In this document: positions 19,467 to 27,849 of the stretch, piece after piece
Layout: each line of letters begins with the position of its first letter
How positions within the stretch are numbered: the first letter of the stretch is position 1
DNA from: Aquimarina mycalae
GTDB taxonomy: Bacteria > Bacteroidota > Bacteroidia > Flavobacteriales > Flavobacteriaceae
DNA length: 64,000 bases
Direction: 5' to 3'
Assembly: GCF_029906345.1 (NCBI RefSeq)
Contig: NZ_JARYGY010000002.1
Span: 525,901-589,900 of the forward strand
Notes under the pieces: model-generated
Seen by the model: the letters and a program-made list of their open reading frames with translations, nothing else
What the model was told of the DNA's origin: nothing
Databases searched by the model: none
Made by a program: the position numbers and the translations under genes

Positions 19467-19496
19467 ATATCCAGAAGCATCACTACTCCTGGATAT
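19467..19496 (-). terminator. Hairpin after the cysteine-rich peptide gene
   Basis: ATATCCAG (19467-19474) pairs with CTGGATAT (19489-19496). The stem can extend to 11 bp with one mismatch, leaving an 8-nt loop. It lies 24 bp past the peptide stop, and TTTT follows on the minus strand. Probably the end of the peptide transcript. Confidence 0.55.
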
Positions 19497-19520
19497 TATA
19501 TTCAAAAAAATTATTTTTAT

Positions 19521-19700
19521 TTAGTTACACGTATTCGCAAAAGGACATGGTGTATTAATATTCTCTACCCACCCATTACATGTACCATCTCGGCACCATT
19601 CACAACAAAAAGGCTGTGCTGAAAACACTCCTCCTTTAATCGATTGTTGCTCTAACTTGTTTAGTTTTTGAGCTCCTTTTAGATTTAATAAATTTTTCAT
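19521..19700 (-). CDS. Double-glycine leader, cysteine-rich secreted peptide precursor (59 aa)
   Basis: A small gene read directly from the minus strand, ATG at 19700, TAA at 19521-19523. Residues 1-24 form a leader of the bacteriocin/ComC type found in Bacteroidota natural-product precursors: MKNLLNLKGAQKLNKLEQQS followed by IKGG, with cleavage expected after the Gly-Gly. The remaining 35 residues contain six cysteines (FCCEWC, GTC, TPC, NTC) and would suit three disulfides. It lies 85 bp downstream of, and on the same strand as, a C39-like/VKOR/thioredoxin fusion, whose job would fit oxidative folding of this product. No C39 peptidase-transporter is in the window, so export would need a gene elsewhere. 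Whether it is an antimicrobial or a signal cannot be told. The leader and cysteine pattern make it a real gene rather than a chance frame. Confidence 0.82.
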   Translation of the reverse strand: MKNLLNLKGAQKLNKLEQQSIKGGVFSAQPFCCEWCRDGTCNGWVENINTPCPFANTCN

Positions 19701-19741
19701 CTTAAAAAAGTTTAGAAATTAAAATTATAGTGACCTTTTAA

Positions 19742-19761
19742 AGACGTTCACCGATACGTCT
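19742..19761 (-). other. Small hairpin between the VKOR gene and the peptide gene
   Basis: AGACGT-N8-ACGTCT, followed by TTT on the minus strand. It could partly end the VKOR transcript, or protect the 5' end of a processed peptide message. Short stem, low certainty. Confidence 0.3.
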
Positions 19762-19785
19762 GATATTGTTATAAGAATATTATTA

Positions 19786-21402
19786 TTACGATACCAAAGC
19801 AACACTTTGTGTATGTTGAGATGTTATAAAATCATCAATGAAGTATATAAGATCTGTTCGATCATATTCTTGTGGAAATAGTCTATTATTTAGGTATAAT
19901 GCTGGTGTGAAATTAATTGCATTTATTTTACACCATTGGTGTTGATCATTCAATAGATCATCAAAAGAATTTGATGTTTTATTGGTTTGTTTATCTAACC
20001 ATTTTTGAAGATCAACATTTTCGGTATATACTTCTCTCAATGCTTTTAAGGTATTACTTTCTCCTTCTGTGTTATAGATCTCTAGTAAACTTGCAACTAT
20101 CTGATATAACAAGCTATCTTGGTTAGATGTATTAACGTTGAATCGTATCACTACCTTTATGTTATTTCTTAACTTATCAAGTAAATATTCGATATCGCTA
20201 TGTGCCTTTTTACAAAAAAAACATAAAGGACTTGTAACCATTACTAATTCTACATCAGCGTTTTTATTACCAAACACCAACTCTTTAGAAAAATGATTAA
20301 CTTCTGAAAGATTCTCGCTTTCATCATAAAGAGCTTTAAACAGTGAAAACTTACGTTTGAATGTATAATGAGTTATTTCTGTTTTTTGCAAGGATTCCTT
20401 TTTTTCTATCAAAGGTTTTAAAAGGTTCCAAGCACCAATTACAGAAGTCAGACTCAATACAAGTATAAGCACCTCTTGTGAATCAAAAATCAAAGTAATA
20501 CTAGAAAAATTATCCGCTGCAACCACCATAAACTGAAACACTAGAACAATGGCAATACCAAGACATAAAGGACACCATTTTTTTATGACCTGATATTGAT
20601 AGTATACCGAATACACTACAAAAGGAAACGCCATTAATGTAACTATTGATAATATCTCCAATCCATTTGCTTCACTAATAAAGAATAACATCCAGGATAA
20701 ACAATAGGTCGCAAATGTTACTATACTCGCATCACTTAGCTTAAAAAGTTTGAATATAGTAGCTCCTTTTGAGTTTAAGACTGTATCACAATTTGTATTT
20801 TCTGAGAGATTACAAAACTGATTTGCAGCACTAGATTGCAATCCTAACTCATGCTTAACAATAAATACACTTATTATTAAACCCATGGCACTAAGCACAA
20901 AATGAGTCTGTGCGAAAAAATTGGGTTGCATGATCAAAAAATACCCAACACATATCCCAACAAGAACCACTAATATCCTATTTATGGTCGCAGTAGCATA
21001 GATACTTGTTTTGGTTTCTTTAATATTTTCGTTTTTTTCTATTGCCAGTATGACTCCATTCCATCGAGATAAAAAATCTTTTTCTTCAATTAATTCTACA
21101 TTATTTGCCGTGGTAGTAATCTTAATTTTTCCATTTCTCTTTTGTACGAGAACCAACTCTTCAGCAGCATCCAATGTCATATTAGCAATAAAACAAGTAG
21201 GTAGGTTTCTAAGTATTTCGGGATTTACAGATACTCGTAAAGCTAAATTTGGAATATTAAAATGATCTAATACACCAGTAAGTGCGTGTAAACTAGGATA
21301 AGAAGGGTGACTTGATAATTGAAGTTGTAATTCTTCTTTATGTATACGAATATTATTCTTTATGATTAATTTTTTGAGGATCGTATGCAATTGTTCTTTC
21401 AT
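19786..21402 (-). CDS. Inactive C39-like domain + VKOR + thioredoxin-like fusion, probable peptide disulfide-forming enzyme
   Basis: A 538-residue membrane protein in three parts. Residues 1-125 resemble a C39 (double-glycine) peptidase fold, but the catalytic Cys region reads SHPSYPSLHAL and the His strand reads AEELVLV, so it should bind rather than cut. Residues about 135-330 are a vitamin K epoxide reductase-like domain: several membrane helices, loop cysteines C197 and C205, and the redox pair C277-P-L-C280. Residues about 365-530 are a thioredoxin/DsbA-like domain with C394-F-F-C397 and a TP (likely cis-Pro) near 499. VKOR-thioredoxin fusions pass electrons from a dithiol to quinone and so make disulfides outside the cytoplasm. 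A six-cysteine peptide with a double-glycine leader follows 85 bp downstream, suggesting leader recognition by the C39-like domain and oxidation of the core. That role is inference. Confidence 0.85.
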   Translation of the reverse strand: MKEQLHTILKKLIIKNNIRIHKEELQLQLSSHPSYPSLHALTGVLDHFNIPNLALRVSVNPEILRNLPTCFIANMTLDAAEELVLVQKRNGKIKITTTANNVELIEEKDFLSRWNGVILAIEKNENIKETKTSIYATATINRILVVLVGICVGYFLIMQPNFFAQTHFVLSAMGLIISVFIVKHELGLQSSAANQFCNLSENTNCDTVLNSKGATIFKLFKLSDASIVTFATYCLSWMLFFISEANGLEILSIVTLMAFPFVVYSVYYQYQVIKKWCPLCLGIAIVLVFQFMVVAADNFSSITLIFDSQEVLILVLSLTSVIGAWNLLKPLIEKKESLQKTEITHYTFKRKFSLFKALYDESENLSEVNHFSKELVFGNKNADVELVMVTSPLCFFCKKAHSDIEYLLDKLRNNIKVVIRFNVNTSNQDSLLYQIVASLLEIYNTEGESNTLKALREVYTENVDLQKWLDKQTNKTSNSFDDLLNDQHQWCKINAINFTPALYLNNRLFPQEYDRTDLIYFIDDFITSQHTQSVALVS

Positions 21403-21540
21403 GACTGTTAACCTTTATAAGACTACGTTTATCTTATTACTTGGTTAAAATTGGAGGTAATCAAAAAAGTTTACAATAGCAATTTCATAAGTGTGCAGAA
21501 TTATTTCAAATTCGTAATACCATAAAAGTGATGATAAAGC

Positions 21541-21575
21541 AAAAAGAGATTGCCTTAAAAGGACAATCTCTTTTT
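21541..21575 (-). terminator. Terminator after the 212-aa lipoprotein gene
   Basis: A 12-bp stem, AAAAAGAGATTG (21541-21552) with CAATCTCTTTTT (21564-21575), in which an inner CCTT/AGG can also pair. On the minus strand it ends in TTTTTGCTTT. It lies 40 bp past the lipoprotein stop and separates that gene from the VKOR fusion, which therefore probably has its own promoter in 21403-21540. Confidence 0.82.
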
Positions 21576-21614
21576 ATTTATGCAATTTAAAAAAGGGGTT
21601 ACTTATCTCTGTAA

Positions 21615-22253
21615 CTATTTTAAAATAAGGATATTACCTCGGTCATTCGAATTAATGGTTATTTCTTCTACTTTACATCGATCGAAATGATTATACCCTT
21701 GTAAATCTCCTAACATACGATCCACTCGTGCAGACGATTTAACGTTATCCAAACTTTGATTATATCCATTAGGGAGATAAAATTCAAAATCATAATCATT
21801 TAGTAACATATGTGTATACAAAAACCCTATAGTACCTGAACCTGCCCCGTCAGTAGGTCTCGGACCACCAGAAGGTGTTATGTCTCTACAAACAGATCCA
21901 ATATGATAATAATAAAACTCCTCTAAGAATGCATCTCTAAAAACATTATCGTTATCTAATAAACTTTCCAAGGTTATTGTATTTTCTACAGATCCATTTA
22001 CTAATGTATTCACAAAAAAACTTTCAGCTGATTCATTCCTTACCAAAGCTTGAGCTGTAAGATAAGACACCCACTGCATTATATTTTCAAGACTTTCTTC
22101 TTCTGTTTCTTCAGAGTAAGTATCAAGTGTAGTTTTATTTACTTTAAAAGTATTTTGATTTTCAATAGAATCTGGAGTAACAAATTCTTCTTTATCACAA
22201 GAGTAAAAATTAACAAACAAGAGCAGTAGTAAAAATCTAATGAATGATTTCAT
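21615..22253 (-). CDS. Hypothetical lipoprotein (212 aa)
   Basis: I do not recognise the family. The N-terminus is a lipoprotein signal (MKSFIRFLLLLLFVNFYSC, Cys at 19 followed by DKEE), so the mature protein is probably lipid-anchored and, with acidic residues after the Cys, likely carried to the outer membrane or surface. The mature part is acidic, with a predicted helical region (about 50-120, many Glu/Leu). A Gly/Pro-rich stretch near 130 (TPSGGPRPTDGAGSGT) precedes a C-terminal part containing FEFYLPNGY. It stands alone between a LytTR regulator gene (116 bp upstream) and a terminator, on the same strand as the VKOR/peptide genes. A role linked to either neighbour is possible but unproven. 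Confidence 0.7.
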   Translation of the reverse strand: MKSFIRFLLLLLFVNFYSCDKEEFVTPDSIENQNTFKVNKTTLDTYSEETEEESLENIMQWVSYLTAQALVRNESAESFFVNTLVNGSVENTITLESLLDNDNVFRDAFLEEFYYYHIGSVCRDITPSGGPRPTDGAGSGTIGFLYTHMLLNDYDFEFYLPNGYNQSLDNVKSSARVDRMLGDLQGYNHFDRCKVEEITINSNDRGNILILK

Positions 22254-22368
22254 GATATTAAATATTTCCGATTTTTTAAATTTAACAAATAATATATTTT
22301 TAGAATGGCTATTTCATATTTGAAACAAACTAATTCATTTTAGCCATAATCAATTTCATATTCGTTAT

Positions 22369-23106
22369 TCAGAATATTTTCTCGATTACATAATCCTTAC
22401 GCCTGCTAGATACAGGAACTTTTATATCTGGGTCAATGATCAAAACACCTTGCTTATTATAACGTGACACATGTGTCTTATTTACAAGATAGGATTGATG
22501 ACACCGTATAAAAATATCTTCAGACAATAACTCAATCACTTTCTTGATTGGTTTTGAGACTACTATATTTTTGTCTTTTTTTGTATAAAAAGTAGTGTAA
22601 TTCCCTTCTGATTTGCAGTACAAAATATCATCTTCATATACCACGTATACATTTTCCAATGTTTTTAAAATAATACGTTTCTTTTGTGCACCCTGAAAAT
22701 ACTCACTAGATATTTCCACCAACTTTTCTAGATCATGTTCTTTTTTCGAATTTTCAATAGCCTTTATAACCGCCTCTTTAAATTCTGAGTTTTCTATGGG
22801 TTTCAAAATATAATCTAAAGCACCAACTTTAATTGCTTTTAGAGCATGCTCATCAAATGCGGTCACAAATATGATGTCAAAATTTTTATCTTTTATTTTG
22901 GCTAGCAAATCAAAGCTTGTTCCGTCTGTTAAATGAATATCCAAAAAAAGTAAATCGGGTTTCTTTTCTTCTATTATTTTTATAGATGCTTCCACACTTT
23001 CGGCTTCACCTACCACCTCAATATCTTCACTAAAGTATTGTGTTAGTTTTGCTTTTACATTATCTCTGATATAGACTTCATCATCTACTACTATTGCTTT
23101 AATCAT
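22369..23106 (-). CDS. LytTR-family response regulator
   Basis: A 245-residue two-component regulator. The receiver domain covers residues 1-120: VVDDE near 6, phospho-acceptor Asp in LLFLDIHLTDG near 57, VTAFDEHALKAI near 82, and Lys in DYILKP near 106. A LytTR DNA-binding domain covers about 140-245 (KRIILKTLENVYVVYEDDILYCKSEGNYTTFY and so on, ending VPVSSRRKDYVIEKIF). Its ATG overlaps the kinase stop by 8 bp (ATGATTAA), so the two are translationally coupled. LytTR proteins bind pairs of direct repeats and often control bacteriocin, adhesion or autolysis genes. The target here is unknown; downstream on the same strand lie the orphan lipoprotein and the peptide locus. Confidence 0.95.
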   Translation of the reverse strand: MIKAIVVDDEVYIRDNVKAKLTQYFSEDIEVVGEAESVEASIKIIEEKKPDLLFLDIHLTDGTSFDLLAKIKDKNFDIIFVTAFDEHALKAIKVGALDYILKPIENSEFKEAVIKAIENSKKEHDLEKLVEISSEYFQGAQKKRIILKTLENVYVVYEDDILYCKSEGNYTTFYTKKDKNIVVSKPIKKVIELLSEDIFIRCHQSYLVNKTHVSRYNKQGVLIIDPDIKVPVSSRRKDYVIEKIF

Positions 23107-24949
23107 CTTCCGAAAATTTATAAGGGATTAAAAACTCAACCAATACACCTGATTTACTTGCATCATTATCTTTTTTATCCAGAATACTAATCTTATGTTT
23201 TGTGGCTTTGTAAGTGAATTTAGAAATTAATTTCATGGACACAGAATTTTTATACTCTTTATTTGAGGTTTTTAGACCTACTCCATTATCCTCAATAGTA
23301 CAATGAATGCATTTATTTTGTAATCGCAAAGTAATATTTATTAGTCCTCTATACGGTATTCCTAAAAAACCGTGTTCTATACTGTTCTCCACAAAAGGCT
23401 GAATCAACATCGGTGGAATAAACAATAGATCTTCTTCTTCAAAATTTTCTAAGATAATGTTATAATCAAATTTATTAGGAAAACGCAACAATTGCAGATC
23501 CATATATTTGCGTAATAGTTCTAATTCATTTTCTATCTGTACATAGTTATGTATAGAATTTTCTAAAATTAATCTCAACAATCTCGAAAACCTCAGTAAG
23601 TAATTCACAGCACTTTCTTGACTTTCTTCTATTTGATTTTGAATAACCGACAGTATATTGAATGTAAAATGCGGATTCATTTGAGCCCTTAACAGGCGTT
23701 GTTGCATTTGTATTTCCTGTTTTTGAAATTTATAACGTCTTTGTCTATAAAACAAATATCCAACCAGCATCAATAAGCCCGAAAAACCCAGTAAGACTAT
23801 TAATTTTAAGTTTTTGAGCTCTGATTCATTCTTAGCTACTATGGCAAGTTTTTCTTTTTCATTAGCTGATTTTAATGCAAAAAGTTCTTCATCTATCTTT
23901 TTTTGATGTTCTCTATTATTTTCTTCTATTAAGCTCCTATATTCATTAAGAAGTTCTTCTTCCCTATCTCTTGTTCTATAATTTAATATAAAACGATACT
24001 CATTATACTTAGTCACATATGCTGGGAATGAATTGGGAAGAATTATTGCTTTTGTGGAATCTAAATATTTTTCTGCAATCTCATATTCTTCAATTTCAAG
24101 ATATAAATCAGTTAAGTTATTATAAGATTCTAATACATTAAAGTTCTGGTATAATGGAATTTCTTTAGAAAGTTTTAAAACATCCTTAAAATACTTTGCG
24201 GTTTTTTTATAGTTCCTCTCATAATAATTTAATTTTCCATACGTCCTATATAACTGCCTTTTAGCATCTTTACCACATTGCACAGTATTTAAACTATCTA
24301 ACAACTCAAAAGCTTCCTTTTTTTTTCTTAAACGAAGATATAGTGTTTCTGCTTTTGAATTTGCTGTAACTACATACATATCAACATTCGAAGATTGTTT
24401 GGCTGTTTCTAAGGTTTTTGAATTATAGTATAAAGATTTTTCAAAATTCTTCAAATTAATATATACCCGTTCCAGAAAATTATACGCATATACCAAGTCT
24501 CTACTATTGTCCTTGTTATTAGAAATCTCAATGAGTTTTTGCGCAGCACTGATACCATTGGCCAAATTGTTATTGTCTTCATCGGTCTCCCAAGTATTTC
24601 GAAAATACACGAGATTTCTTTTTCTATCATTTGGCCCTTTTATCAAATCAATGGTCTTATGAAAATAGTACATAGCAGAATCTACTGATCCTATCTGCTT
24701 ATAGTAGTATCCCTTTCTAAACAGGTTTTCAATTAGGAGTGTATCTGGTAAATTTTTATCTCTATCAATAATGTATCGAGCAGCAGCTATATAAACTAAA
24801 GTAGAATCATTTACTGTATTTTTTGCTAACGAATGTAGATCGTTAACATTTTCAATGTTATATAATAAATCACTTTTAGCGCTTTTTTTATTACACGCAA
24901 AAAACAATACTGTAATTACAGTTAAAAATATTAGATAAGGTTTTTGCAT
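23099..24949 (-). CDS. LytS-type sensor histidine kinase with periplasmic TPR region
   Basis: A kinase of the His_kinase (PF06580) kind common in Bacteroidota. ATG 24949 is preferred over the TTG at 24973 because it begins a clean signal (MQKPYLIFLTVITVLFFAC) ending in a lipobox-like FFAC; the protein is then 616 residues. Residues about 20-370 form TPR-like helical repeats (many YxxA and LxxL spacings) and lie outside the inner membrane. A single helix near 380-400 (LIVLLGFSGLLMLVGYLFY) is followed by a basic stop and the dimerisation/phosphorylation segment RAQMNPHFTFNILSVIQNQI, with the phospho-His in NPHF. The ATP-binding part carries IPPMLIQPFVENSIEHGF and the G box DNGVGLK. It is paired with the LytTR regulator by an 8-bp overlap. 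The ligand is unknown. Confidence 0.92.
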   Translation of the reverse strand: MQKPYLIFLTVITVLFFACNKKSAKSDLLYNIENVNDLHSLAKNTVNDSTLVYIAAARYIIDRDKNLPDTLLIENLFRKGYYYKQIGSVDSAMYYFHKTIDLIKGPNDRKRNLVYFRNTWETDEDNNNLANGISAAQKLIEISNNKDNSRDLVYAYNFLERVYINLKNFEKSLYYNSKTLETAKQSSNVDMYVVTANSKAETLYLRLRKKKEAFELLDSLNTVQCGKDAKRQLYRTYGKLNYYERNYKKTAKYFKDVLKLSKEIPLYQNFNVLESYNNLTDLYLEIEEYEIAEKYLDSTKAIILPNSFPAYVTKYNEYRFILNYRTRDREEELLNEYRSLIEENNREHQKKIDEELFALKSANEKEKLAIVAKNESELKNLKLIVLLGFSGLLMLVGYLFYRQRRYKFQKQEIQMQQRLLRAQMNPHFTFNILSVIQNQIEESQESAVNYLLRFSRLLRLILENSIHNYVQIENELELLRKYMDLQLLRFPNKFDYNIILENFEEEDLLFIPPMLIQPFVENSIEHGFLGIPYRGLINITLRLQNKCIHCTIEDNGVGLKTSNKEYKNSVSMKLISKFTYKATKHKISILDKKDNDASKSGVLVEFLIPYKFSEDD

Positions 24950-25016
24950 ATATTTCTTGTGGAAAAAAGTCAATTTAAAACGTACTAAAATATGTTTTTT
25001 TCCTCAAAAACAGGGA

Positions 25017-25943
25017 TTACTCTTTTAAAAACTGGATGTTGCGTTGTAACCCTGAAAACTTAGTTCGTTTTACAGCAGATTTCTGGAATACTTTAGAAAA
25101 CACTTCTTGAGTAATTTCTTCCCAATCTTTTTTAGTCATTTCTAACAATTCAGGATTTGGGTTAAAAAGTGGTTCGTTATGTGGTTTAGAAAATCGATTC
25201 CAAGGACATACATCCTGACACACATCACATCCAAACATCCAATTATCGAATTTTCCTTTTACATCTAACGGTATCTCTTCTTTAAGTTCTATCGTAAAAT
25301 AAGAAATACACTTACTACCATCTACTACATAAGGATCTACAATAGCTTGTGTAGGACAAGCATCAATACAGGCGGTACAAGTACCACAATGATCCGTAAC
25401 AGGTGTATCATATTCTAAATCCAAATCTACTATCAGCTCTGCTATAAAATAATAAGATCCTACTTTTTGAGTAAGCAGGTTACTATTTTTACCAATCCAT
25501 CCCAATCCACTTTTTGCGGCCCAAGCTTTATCCAAAACTGGTGCTGAATCCACAAAAGCTCGACCATGAACCTCTCCGATCTGTTCGGTTATAAACTCCT
25601 GAAGTTTTCTTAATTTATCTTTAATCACATGATGATAATCCTTACCATATGCGTATTTGGATATTTTGGGCGCTTCTGGATCCGCCTGCTCCTCTGAAGG
25701 AAAATAATTCAGAAGCAATGAGATTACACTTTTAGACCCTTCAACTAAAAGTGTTGGGTCCAAGCGTTTATCAAAATGATTTTCCATATATGACATCTGG
25801 CCATGCATATTTTGTTCTAACCATTTTTCTAAACGAGGAGCTTCTTGCTCTAAAAATTCGGCTTTACTTATACCACAAGACAGAAAACCGAGTCGTTTAG
25901 CCTCAGTTTTAATCAATTGGGTATGTTTAGTTTTCGAATTCAA
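25017..25943 (-). CDS. queG: Epoxyqueuosine reductase QueG
   Basis: QueG carries out the last step of queuosine synthesis, reducing epoxyqueuosine to queuosine in the tRNA wobble position, with cobalamin and two 4Fe-4S clusters. The 308 residues match the family. The ferredoxin-like cluster motifs are [16 protein letters not shown] (about 186-201) and [11 protein letters not shown] (about 239-249). Other family segments are [24 protein letters not shown] (seen as [20 protein letters not shown]) and KYAYGKDYH. The initiator appears to be TTG at 25943; no ATG precedes the conserved KTEAKRLGF. It is followed 44 bp downstream by the LytS gene and preceded closely by the MscS-type gene. Confidence 0.96.
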   Translation of the reverse strand: MNSKTKHTQLIKTEAKRLGFLSCGISKAEFLEQEAPRLEKWLEQNMHGQMSYMENHFDKRLDPTLLVEGSKSVISLLLNYFPSEEQADPEAPKISKYAYGKDYHHVIKDKLRKLQEFITEQIGEVHGRAFVDSAPVLDKAWAAKSGLGWIGKNSNLLTQKVGSYYFIAELIVDLDLEYDTPVTDHCGTCTACIDACPTQAIVDPYVVDGSKCISYFTIELKEEIPLDVKGKFDNWMFGCDVCQDVCPWNRFSKPHNEPLFNPNPELLEMTKKDWEEITQEVFSKVFQKSAVKRTKFSGLQRNIQFLKE

Positions 25944-25951
25944 TTTAATAT

Positions 25952-26473
25952 CTAATGATTATTCATTTCTTCTTTTGGAAATTCATTCATAATCTGGATT
26001 CCTTTTTGAATAACCAAAGAAGTAGGTAAGGTTATATTTTCACCTTGATCAGTAGTCATAAAGACATAGAAACCTGTAATATCAATTACTTTTCCTGTCC
26101 AATCAAAATCTTTATCTAAAACCCTAATTCTATCTCCGATTCTAACAGGATGACTAAAAAACAAAATAATACTTGCAGTGAGATTAGACAATATAGACCA
26201 TTGTGCAAAAAAAGCAATTCCAATGACTGCTAATACAGAAGAAATAAAAACACTAAACTCTTTTAAATCTATACCCCAAATAATCATCAAAATTATTCCT
26301 GCTAAAAGGTACTGAAGTAAAAATGATAAATTTAGTATTAACTTTCTTCTATTTGGGTTTATTGATCTTAAAACCGAAAATTTTCTAATCCCTAGTTTTG
26401 TTATAAGTAACACAAAAAACAAAATCACAAAGACAATAACAGTTACTAAGATCTCATTTTTATATATAATCAT
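25952..26473 (-). CDS. Small MscS-family mechanosensitive channel protein
   Basis: A 173-residue membrane protein. It has about three hydrophobic helices (residues 8-28, 50-68, 75-100) followed by the MscS beta domain with the family segment [11 protein letters not shown] near 115-125. It lacks the C-terminal alpha/beta cage of full-length MscS (about 280 residues), so it is a minimal form of a kind common in Bacteroidota. Family members open under membrane tension to release solutes during osmotic downshift. It ends 8 bp before queG and begins 29 bp after the P450 stop, so a P450-mscS-queG transcript is likely, though the functions seem unrelated. Confidence 0.88.
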   Translation of the reverse strand: MIIYKNEILVTVIVFVILFFVLLITKLGIRKFSVLRSINPNRRKLILNLSFLLQYLLAGIILMIIWGIDLKEFSVFISSVLAVIGIAFFAQWSILSNLTASIILFFSHPVRIGDRIRVLDKDFDWTGKVIDITGFYVFMTTDQGENITLPTSLVIQKGIQIMNEFPKEEMNNH

Positions 26474-26502
26474 ATTTTAAACATTTTAAACAACCCCATA
26501 AC

Positions 26503-27822
26503 CTATCGCAATACAAACTTAACAACTGCATCCACAGGTTTTAATGTAATCAAAGGCTTTATCGCTATCGGAGATGAAGAAGTTATATTGTATTTCTTAA
26601 CTAACTCACTTACTGTATATATCATTTCATACATCGCAAAATTACTCCCTACACACATTCTTGGTCCAGCTCCAAAAGGAAAATACCAATCCGAGTATGC
26701 TTTCTTATTATCTGAATGAAATCTGTCTGGATTAAACACTGAAGGTTCTTTCCAAAAATCCTGATGCCTATGTATCTCAAAAAATGATATCAAAACTGTA
26801 GTTCCTTTAGGTAAACATATCCCATTATATTCGTCATCTTCTATAGCAATACGATCTGAAAAATAGGCAGGAGGATACAAACGCATAGCCTCTTCAATAC
26901 ATTGTGTAGTGTATTTGCTTTTAGCAAATTGTTCCATCAATGATAATTCATCTTCATAAGACTCCAAAACTTCCTTATATACCTTTTCCTGAATTTCAGG
27001 ATGTTTTGCTAACAGCATTAGTGAAAAACACAGTGCGTTAGAAGTAGTTTCATGTCCTGCCACAAATAAAATAAGAATCTCATCTATTAATTGATCATTA
27101 CTCATCGCACTGCCATCTTCATATCTTGATGCTAACAACATATCTAACAGATCATCATAAGTCTCATTTGAATTCCTTCGTTTTTCGATAATCGAATTCA
27201 AAATATCTCGAGCTTCATCAGTTAACTTTATAGTCTTCTTAATTTGCCCTGTTAAACGAAACCACCATAGTTTATATGGTTGTCTTATTTCACGAATTAA
27301 AGACTCTTGTGCAGCTTCTGTAATATATTGAAGTCTGGCAATTGTTTTACCTGTATCCGTATAACTAAACAACGATTTAGCTACAACCTTAAAGGCCAAA
27401 TCATTCATTAAAGGGTAAATATCAATAGTTTTACCAGGTTCTATTCTTGATAATTCTTCTTTAATAGTATCTTTTATAGTAGAAGCAATTACATCCAGTT
27501 TTTTCTTATAAAAAGCAGGTTGTATTAATCTTCTCTGACGTAACCAATGTTCTCCGTTAGAAGTTAACAAACCGTTTCCAATATATTTCCCTAAGTCTTT
27601 TGTCTGGAGTGGTGACTTATGATATTTACGATGTTGATTTTGAAGCATATGTTTGGCAAAACCAGCATTTCTTGTAAAAACAGCTGATTTCCCGAATCCC
27701 AAGTTCACTTCAAAAACATCTCCATGTTTCTCAAAATTTTCATGATGAAACGGTAATGGGTTACGAAGAATGCGTTTTGCATTTTTAAGCACCTTGAAAA
27801 AAGAAACCTTAGGGATTGTCAT
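26503..27822 (-). CDS. Cytochrome P450
   Basis: A 439-residue soluble P450 monooxygenase. Motifs: I-helix oxygen-activation segment AGHETTSN (about 257-264), K-helix ExxR in EAMRLYPP (about 314-321), the PERF-like NPDRF (about 365), and the heme-ligand loop FPFGAGPRMCVG with the proximal Cys near 392. The N-terminus lacks a membrane anchor. The sequence has the CYP102A-P450 heme domain/CYP4-like look frequently found in flavobacteria, where related proteins hydroxylate fatty acids or carotenoids. No reductase or ferredoxin gene is next to it, so its redox partner is elsewhere and the substrate is not known. Confidence 0.93.
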   Translation of the reverse strand: MTIPKVSFFKVLKNAKRILRNPLPFHHENFEKHGDVFEVNLGFGKSAVFTRNAGFAKHMLQNQHRKYHKSPLQTKDLGKYIGNGLLTSNGEHWLRQRRLIQPAFYKKKLDVIASTIKDTIKEELSRIEPGKTIDIYPLMNDLAFKVVAKSLFSYTDTGKTIARLQYITEAAQESLIREIRQPYKLWWFRLTGQIKKTIKLTDEARDILNSIIEKRRNSNETYDDLLDMLLASRYEDGSAMSNDQLIDEILILFVAGHETTSNALCFSLMLLAKHPEIQEKVYKEVLESYEDELSLMEQFAKSKYTTQCIEEAMRLYPPAYFSDRIAIEDDEYNGICLPKGTTVLISFFEIHRHQDFWKEPSVFNPDRFHSDNKKAYSDWYFPFGAGPRMCVGSNFAMYEMIYTVSELVKKYNITSSSPIAIKPLITLKPVDAVVKFVLR

Positions 27823-27849
27823 ATTTTATTTATTTACTTAAAATCCAAT

